Shown here in pieces: positions 15,405 through 18,833 of a stretch of 18,833 nt of DNA. Each line of letters starts with the position of its first letter. Positions within the stretch are counted from its first letter, which is position 1. This stretch comes from Planctomycetota bacterium (GTDB taxonomy: Bacteria > Planctomycetota > Phycisphaerae > UBA1845 > PWPN01). The notes below the pieces were generated by a model. The model worked only from the letters and a program-made list of their open reading frames with translations. It ran no database searches and had not been told where the DNA came from. The position numbers were made by a program, and so were the translations under genes. The stretch covers positions 3,876,926 to 3,895,758 of the forward strand of contig CP070790.1 in NCBI GenBank assembly GCA_020346805.1, written 5' to 3'.

Positions 15405-17896
15405 GGAAGGATATCGGCTCCGTTCATGCACGACTGAAATATCCCGAAATCAATCAGGTCAACATCCATGTCCGAATCGAGGTCTGCATTCTGGCAGTCA
15501 GGCTGACGGGGATGACCCATTCCGGAAAAACAGCCTTGAAGGTAGCCATAGTCCTCCTGATCGACATCGCCGTCACGATCGAAATCAGCCGCCGTCATCG
15601 GACACCCCCGCGTATCCACAGGTGCTCCATACAATGTACCCGGACATTCATCACATACATCGCCCACTCCATCCGAGTCTTCATCGTTTTGATCGGCGTT
15701 TGCCGTCAAAGGGCAGTTATCACTCAGGTCGGCGATACCATCGTTGTCGTAATCGCTGTCGGCATCCACATTGTGAACATCGACGCAATCAATGATCAGA
15801 TCGACATCTTCATCCTCGCCGGGATCGTTGGCCAAAGTAACTTCCAGTTTGTGAATTCCGCTGGAAGCGGATGTGGTTGTGAAGTAGTTAAGATGTGATA
15901 ATGAGTCGACTATGCTTTGCATTACCGGTACATCATCCCAATAGGTGATAAGGTCCGGCCAATAAGCCGATCCTCCTACCTGGACTGCTCGTGCCCGAAC
16001 AATCAGCCATACCTGATTTTGATTCTCGGGGAAGTAAACGGCAAAACCAATGCGTGCCCCTTCGTTGTTGATTCGCCATTCGGTTACACCTTCAGCCGAT
16101 GTCCCGTTCTCCCATACCATGTTTTCGGCCTCAAACTTAACCGACGCCGTGGCCCGGTGACCGATGGACTGCCAACGCAAGGTGTTGGCCATCGGGGCTA
16201 TCGCATCGATGAAGTCGTAGTCATAAATATATCCCGAGGGTTGGAAGCCATTTACATAGTCGGCAATTATCTCCTGCCCCGGTTCGATCTGGGTTCCTTC
16301 GTGAATTTCGTTCCAGGTCTCGATGACCTTAAAGCGCGATGCCCATCTATTGGTAACAATATCATTCCATGCCGAGCTGTACTGGCTCAGGGATCGGGCA
16401 AGTCTTACTGTTTCATAGATCTTCCAGAAACCCGGTGACAAACTGGCGGAATCGTCACCGGCCGAAGGGGAAGTAGTTAACGTTTGATAGTTGGCGGGAG
16501 CATATCGATGGACCGCATCCCAGGGATCGGGAACGTTTGAACTGTCATATTGACCCACGTCGCCGTTGAAGTATACATCATAACCGCTGGTTGCCAGCAG
16601 GGACTTGGCCTGCCGCCAGCGGTCGGCGGCATCGGTACCGTTTACCGCGTATACGAATACCAGCCACTTGCCGTCAATTTTGGCATAATTCCGTGTCGGC
16701 CCGTAGTTATCGATAACGTACTTGATATCGTCGTGGATCTCTTGCGGAGTAGGATCACCTTTTGAATCGAGTTCGTAATATATACACCACTGAACACTCT
16801 TACAGATTCGAACGGCTTTGCTGAAAGCACCATTCGAGAAGCTGGTGGTTCCCCACCAACTGGCAATGGCGATATCGATGCCCGCCCGGGCCATGCCCCG
16901 ATCCTGCCAGCGGAGCACATCGATATTATTGCTATCGTACAATTGTTCTGCCGGGTTCCAGGTACAATCCGGGTAACACGGCAGATAATAAGCCGTCCAG
17001 GTTGTCGGCGGATTGTGGGTGGCGTCGTTCCAGTGTCGCCAAGATGTGGTGTTCGGATTGCCATACCAGGGGTAATGGAAAGTAGCGATTATGTCGTCCA
17101 AACAGTTGTCGCCGAGGACGGTCGCCGGGGCATATTCCGCCAGCCTTTGCACGTCACCGGCATCGGGGTTGCCACCTTTGTCACGGAATCTTACGAAGCC
17201 CCGCAATTGATCGTCGGTAATATAGTGTTTTACCCAAGCGGCTGAGTAACCACCGTTATCCCGGGCCAACACCCGTAAACCGCCGGTGGCTGTCGGCCGA
17301 ACCGATGGCCAGGTATTCTGTATGCCCCACTGAGTTCCATCCGCGGTAATAGTAACTTCCTGGTCGGAGTCCCACGGACCGCTGGCTGCATGAAATCCCA
17401 GTATGGTCTCTGATCCGTTTGTCCCCCAATTGGTTCTGGTCCCGTCAGAATGTCCCTGGTAGTAGCACGGTATATCACCGTACCAGACTATTTTACCACC
17501 GGCATTCAGGTAGCGCCTTAGTGTACAACCGGACGATTTCGATTCCGCCACCGTATCCGGGGCAATATCTTTAGCAAAAACCACTACACTCAAATGACCG
17601 TCATCTATACGATCGTCCATCCATTGTTTGAGTTCATTGGCGTTCAATACGCTGTATCCCTCGGCGGATAAGGCATTGCGAATGGTTGTACCGCTTACCC
17701 AAGAGGATGGATAGTCGGCGTCGTAATAAACCACCCGTTTCCAGGTCACCGATTCAGATGCCGCTGAAAGTGAGGGATAAGCCGATATTATTGCCACGAT
17801 TAAACTGATGGTTATGCCTGGATGATGAAGGCAAATTGTGGCACGGAGAAAAAGATTGCCGAGCGATACGGATTTGCTGCTTAGATAATTAAACAT
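15395..17896 (-). CDS. Secreted multidomain GH99-like glycan-degrading protein with CBM, TSP3 and dockerin-like repeats
   Basis: This protein has 833 residues. A long signal peptide is likely (hydrophobic ITISLIVAIISAY, cut near SLSAASES, residue 47). Residues 52-240 resemble a class I amidotransferase/ThuA-like flavodoxin fold (VVYYDADYPSSW, GGKIVWYGDIPCYYQG). Residues 268-570 look like the GH99/endo-alpha-mannosidase group: ATFHYPWYGNP, AGIDIAIASWWG, and ETWNEIHEGTQIEPG, where E530 and E533 match the E-x-x-E pair used by GH99. Residues 587-718 (FEAENMVWENG start) resemble a CBM35/CBM6-type module. Then come thrombospondin type 3 calcium repeats (DSDYDNDGIADLSDNCP, 722-765) and two dockerin-like loops (DFDRDGDVDQEDYG, DLDSDMDVDLIDFG), ending in PGC. 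GGAGAGGA at 17914-17907 precedes the ATG. Exact activity is not settled; action on an alpha-mannan-like or related sulfated glycan is an inference. Confidence 0.82.
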   Translation of the reverse strand: MFNYLSSKSVSLGNLFLRATICLHHPGITISLIVAIISAYPSLSAASESVTWKRVVYYDADYPSSWVSGTTIRNALSAEGYSVLNANELKQWMDDRIDDGHLSVVVFAKDIAPDTVAESKSSGCTLRRYLNAGGKIVWYGDIPCYYQGHSDGTRTNWGTNGSETILGFHAASGPWDSDQEVTITADGTQWGIQNTWPSVRPTATGGLRVLARDNGGYSAAWVKHYITDDQLRGFVRFRDKGGNPDAGDVQRLAEYAPATVLGDNCLDDIIATFHYPWYGNPNTTSWRHWNDATHNPPTTWTAYYLPCYPDCTWNPAEQLYDSNNIDVLRWQDRGMARAGIDIAIASWWGTTSFSNGAFSKAVRICKSVQWCIYYELDSKGDPTPQEIHDDIKYVIDNYGPTRNYAKIDGKWLVFVYAVNGTDAADRWRQAKSLLATSGYDVYFNGDVGQYDSSNVPDPWDAVHRYAPANYQTLTTSPSAGDDSASLSPGFWKIYETVRLARSLSQYSSAWNDIVTNRWASRFKVIETWNEIHEGTQIEPGQEIIADYVNGFQPSGYIYDYDFIDAIAPMANTLRWQSIGHRATASVKFEAENMVWENGTSAEGVTEWRINNEGARIGFAVYFPENQNQVWLIVRARAVQVGGSAYWPDLITYWDDVPVMQSIVDSLSHLNYFTTTSASSGIHKLEVTLANDPGEDEDVDLIIDCVDVHNVDADSDYDNDGIADLSDNCPLTANADQNDEDSDGVGDVCDECPGTLYGAPVDTRGCPMTAADFDRDGDVDQEDYGYLQGCFSGMGHPRQPDCQNADLDSDMDVDLIDFGIFQSCMNGADILPGC

Positions 17897-17920
17897 CGAA
17901 TCTTTTTCCTCTCCACATAT

Positions 17921-18179
17921 ATTAACCCGAATTATTCACGGGCCTTACCGCCCGACGGATGCTTTTTCCGTCCGTCTTCGTCAGAACCGACGATTTTTCC
18001 TCGACGTATTACCGAATACGCCTGTGGCAAATCACCGTCTCTTCCTCGTCAGACGGGAAAAATCATCGCGCCGGAAAAAACACTCTGTATATCAGTATTA
18101 CTTTGTATGGGGACGTAACTCCTTTTAACCAATAACATTACAAAAACCAGCGAAAACCCCGTGAATAATCCGGGTTAAT
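17921..18179. repeat. Structured element with 22-base inverted ends (MITE-like or leader element)
   Basis: The ends at 17921-17942 and 18158-18179 are inverted copies with one mismatch in 22 bases (core CCCGAATTATTCACGGG against CCCGTGAATAATCCGGG). TTAA lies at each edge (17922-17925 and 18175-18178), which could be target duplication or part of the repeat. Inside are several stems: GACGGA/TCCGTC (17954-17959/17967-17972), CGTATT/AATACG (18005-18010/18015-18020) and CCGTCT/AGACGG (18035-18040/18051-18056). A 12-base stem with one mismatch (17988-17999/18057-18068) encloses the last two. No coding frame of note is present. It starts 25 bases before the GH99-like start codon, just beyond the ribosome site, so it probably lies in that gene's 5' leader. 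Confidence 0.7.
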
Positions 18180-18191
18180 TGTTCATATATC

Positions 18192-18220
18192 AGTATACCA
18201 TTAAAAGGGAGCTTTTTGAA
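18192..18220 (-). promoter_or_regulatory. Probable promoter of the GH99-like gene
   Basis: On the - strand, TTCAAA (18220-18215) and TATACT (18197-18192) are 17 bases apart, with TGG directly before the -10 box giving an extended -10. Transcription would begin near 18185, leaving a leader of roughly 290 bases that includes the inverted-repeat element. No comparable promoter was found inside the element, though a weaker TTGGTT-N17-CATACA pairing exists there. Confidence 0.5.
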
Positions 18221-18243
18221 TGCCAGCCGGTGAGTAACTCGGG

Positions 18244-18833
18244 CTAGCAGCCGGGTGTTTGGTTGGGACCGGCCATGCACGGATAGAAGTTGTTGAAATC
18301 GATTCTGTCCACATCCGTGTCCGAATCCATGTCGGCCTCTTCGCAACCCGGCGGAAAGGTTTGGCCGAGACCGCTATAACAGGCCTGGAAAAATCCGAAA
18401 TCCTCCTGATCCACATCGTAGTCATGATCCAGATCGCCCGGCTGCCTGACCTGAATCTCTACCGTGATTTGTTGAGGTGTATTCATGGCATTGGGATCTG
18501 CCACGCTGATAGTGGCCGAATAATCACCGATCGCCAGACCGGCTGTGTGGTAGATTATATTGATGGTGTCCGACTCGCCGCTGCTCGATCCGTTATCGGG
18601 ATTACAGGAAAACCAGGAGGCATCATCCGTGATGGTATAATTTAGGGTATCGATACCATAATTGGTTACGGTGAAAGTATCGTTCGGCAAATCTGTATTT
18701 ACGTGCACCCAATGATCGATGGAATTAATACTAAGTCCGATTTTTGGATAAAGGTAGGTCAGTATCGGATCATTGGTATCATACATTTCCTGAATCAATC
18801 GGTCGTGCATCTGTTGCTGAATAGTTTCATAAG
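18244..18833 (-). CDS. C-terminal part of a secreted protein: possible sulfatase tail, BACON-like domain, dockerin-like repeats (5' end outside window)
   Basis: The frame remains open to the window edge (TATGAAACT... before the Met at 18810), so the Met is probably internal. The first visible residues, ETIQQQMHDRLIQEMYDTND, resemble the helical end of many sulfatases, where a wm..T.DP pattern is common; this is a weak inference. Residues following (about 30-120: FTVTNYGIDTLNYTITDDAS, WFSCNPDNGSSSGESDTINI) look like a BACON/Ig-like beta-sandwich. The C-terminus has two dockerin-like calcium loops (DLDHDYDVDQEDFGFFQACY and DMDSDTDVDRIDFNNFYPC) and ends PGC, as does the GH99-like protein. The stop codon is TAG. 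The GH99-like gene lies 347 bases downstream on the same strand but appears to have its own promoter. No convincing terminator follows the stop. Confidence 0.7.
   Translation of the reverse strand, partial: YETIQQQMHDRLIQEMYDTNDPILTYLYPKIGLSINSIDHWVHVNTDLPNDTFTVTNYGIDTLNYTITDDASWFSCNPDNGSSSGESDTINIIYHTAGLAIGDYSATISVADPNAMNTPQQITVEIQVRQPGDLDHDYDVDQEDFGFFQACYSGLGQTFPPGCEEADMDSDTDVDRIDFNNFYPCMAGPNQTPGC

Noticed and set aside
15917..16438. 173-residue open frame on the + strand
   Set aside because: It lies inside the GH99-like gene on the other strand; the - strand frame has clear domains and a signal peptide.
17921..18179. CRISPR array or known riboswitch
   Set aside because: There are no evenly spaced direct repeats, and the stems do not match any riboswitch class I can recognise by eye.

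Overview
The window looks like chromosomal DNA of an anaerobic or facultatively anaerobic planctomycete, most likely a Phycisphaerae/Sedimentisphaerales-type lineage. The evidence is indirect: a lone type II pseudopilin-like protein with a C-terminal ADSHVEW motif, a Cys-type sulfatase, and two secreted proteins ending in paired dockerin-like calcium loops (DxDxDxDVDxxDxxxFQxC, then a final PGC), all common in that phylum. No rRNA, tRNA, CRISPR array or transposase was seen.

Bases 1-12575 form one tightly packed + strand operon whose start lies outside the window. In order it encodes: a molybdopterin oxidoreductase-like protein (5' end missing), a four-cluster ferredoxin, the NuoH-, NuoB-, NuoC- and NuoD-like subunits of a group 4 [NiFe]-hydrogenase, a large NuoL-like antiporter subunit, a fused MbhD/MbhE-type subunit (equivalent to the MrpA C-terminus), MrpB, MrpC, MrpD, MrpE, MrpF and MrpG, a NuoI-like ferredoxin with an additional C-terminal CxxC pair, and a HycI-type maturation protease. 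Genes overlap or are separated by 0-19 bases, and most have clear Shine-Dalgarno sites. The NuoD-like subunit keeps all four Ni-binding cysteines, so this is a hydrogenase and not complex I. The likely role is a membrane complex that couples electron transfer to protons (H2 production, or the reverse) with Na+/H+ translocation, resembling the formate- or ferredoxin-linked Mbh-Mrp complexes. Two oddities bear on function: mrpD has an in-frame TAG inside a conserved motif, and the molybdopterin-like subunit shows no recognisable catalytic Cys/Sec-His pair.

Bases 12576-15361 hold a probable promoter, a pseudopilin-like gene and an exported sulfatase gene, both on the + strand. Bases 15395-18833 hold two - strand genes: an 833-residue secreted multidomain protein (amidotransferase-like domain, GH99-like domain with its E-x-x-E pair, CBM-like domain, thrombospondin type 3 repeats, dockerin-like repeats), and the 3' part of another secreted protein (possible sulfatase tail, BACON-like domain, dockerin-like repeats). 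With the sulfatase they suggest use of a sulfated polysaccharide, perhaps an alpha-mannan type.

The 347-base gap between the two - strand genes contains a 257-259 base element with 22-base inverted ends (one mismatch), nested internal stem-loops and TTAA at both ends. A good - strand promoter lies just outside it, so the element would form most of the 5' leader of the GH99-like gene. It may be a MITE-like insertion that now serves as a leader.
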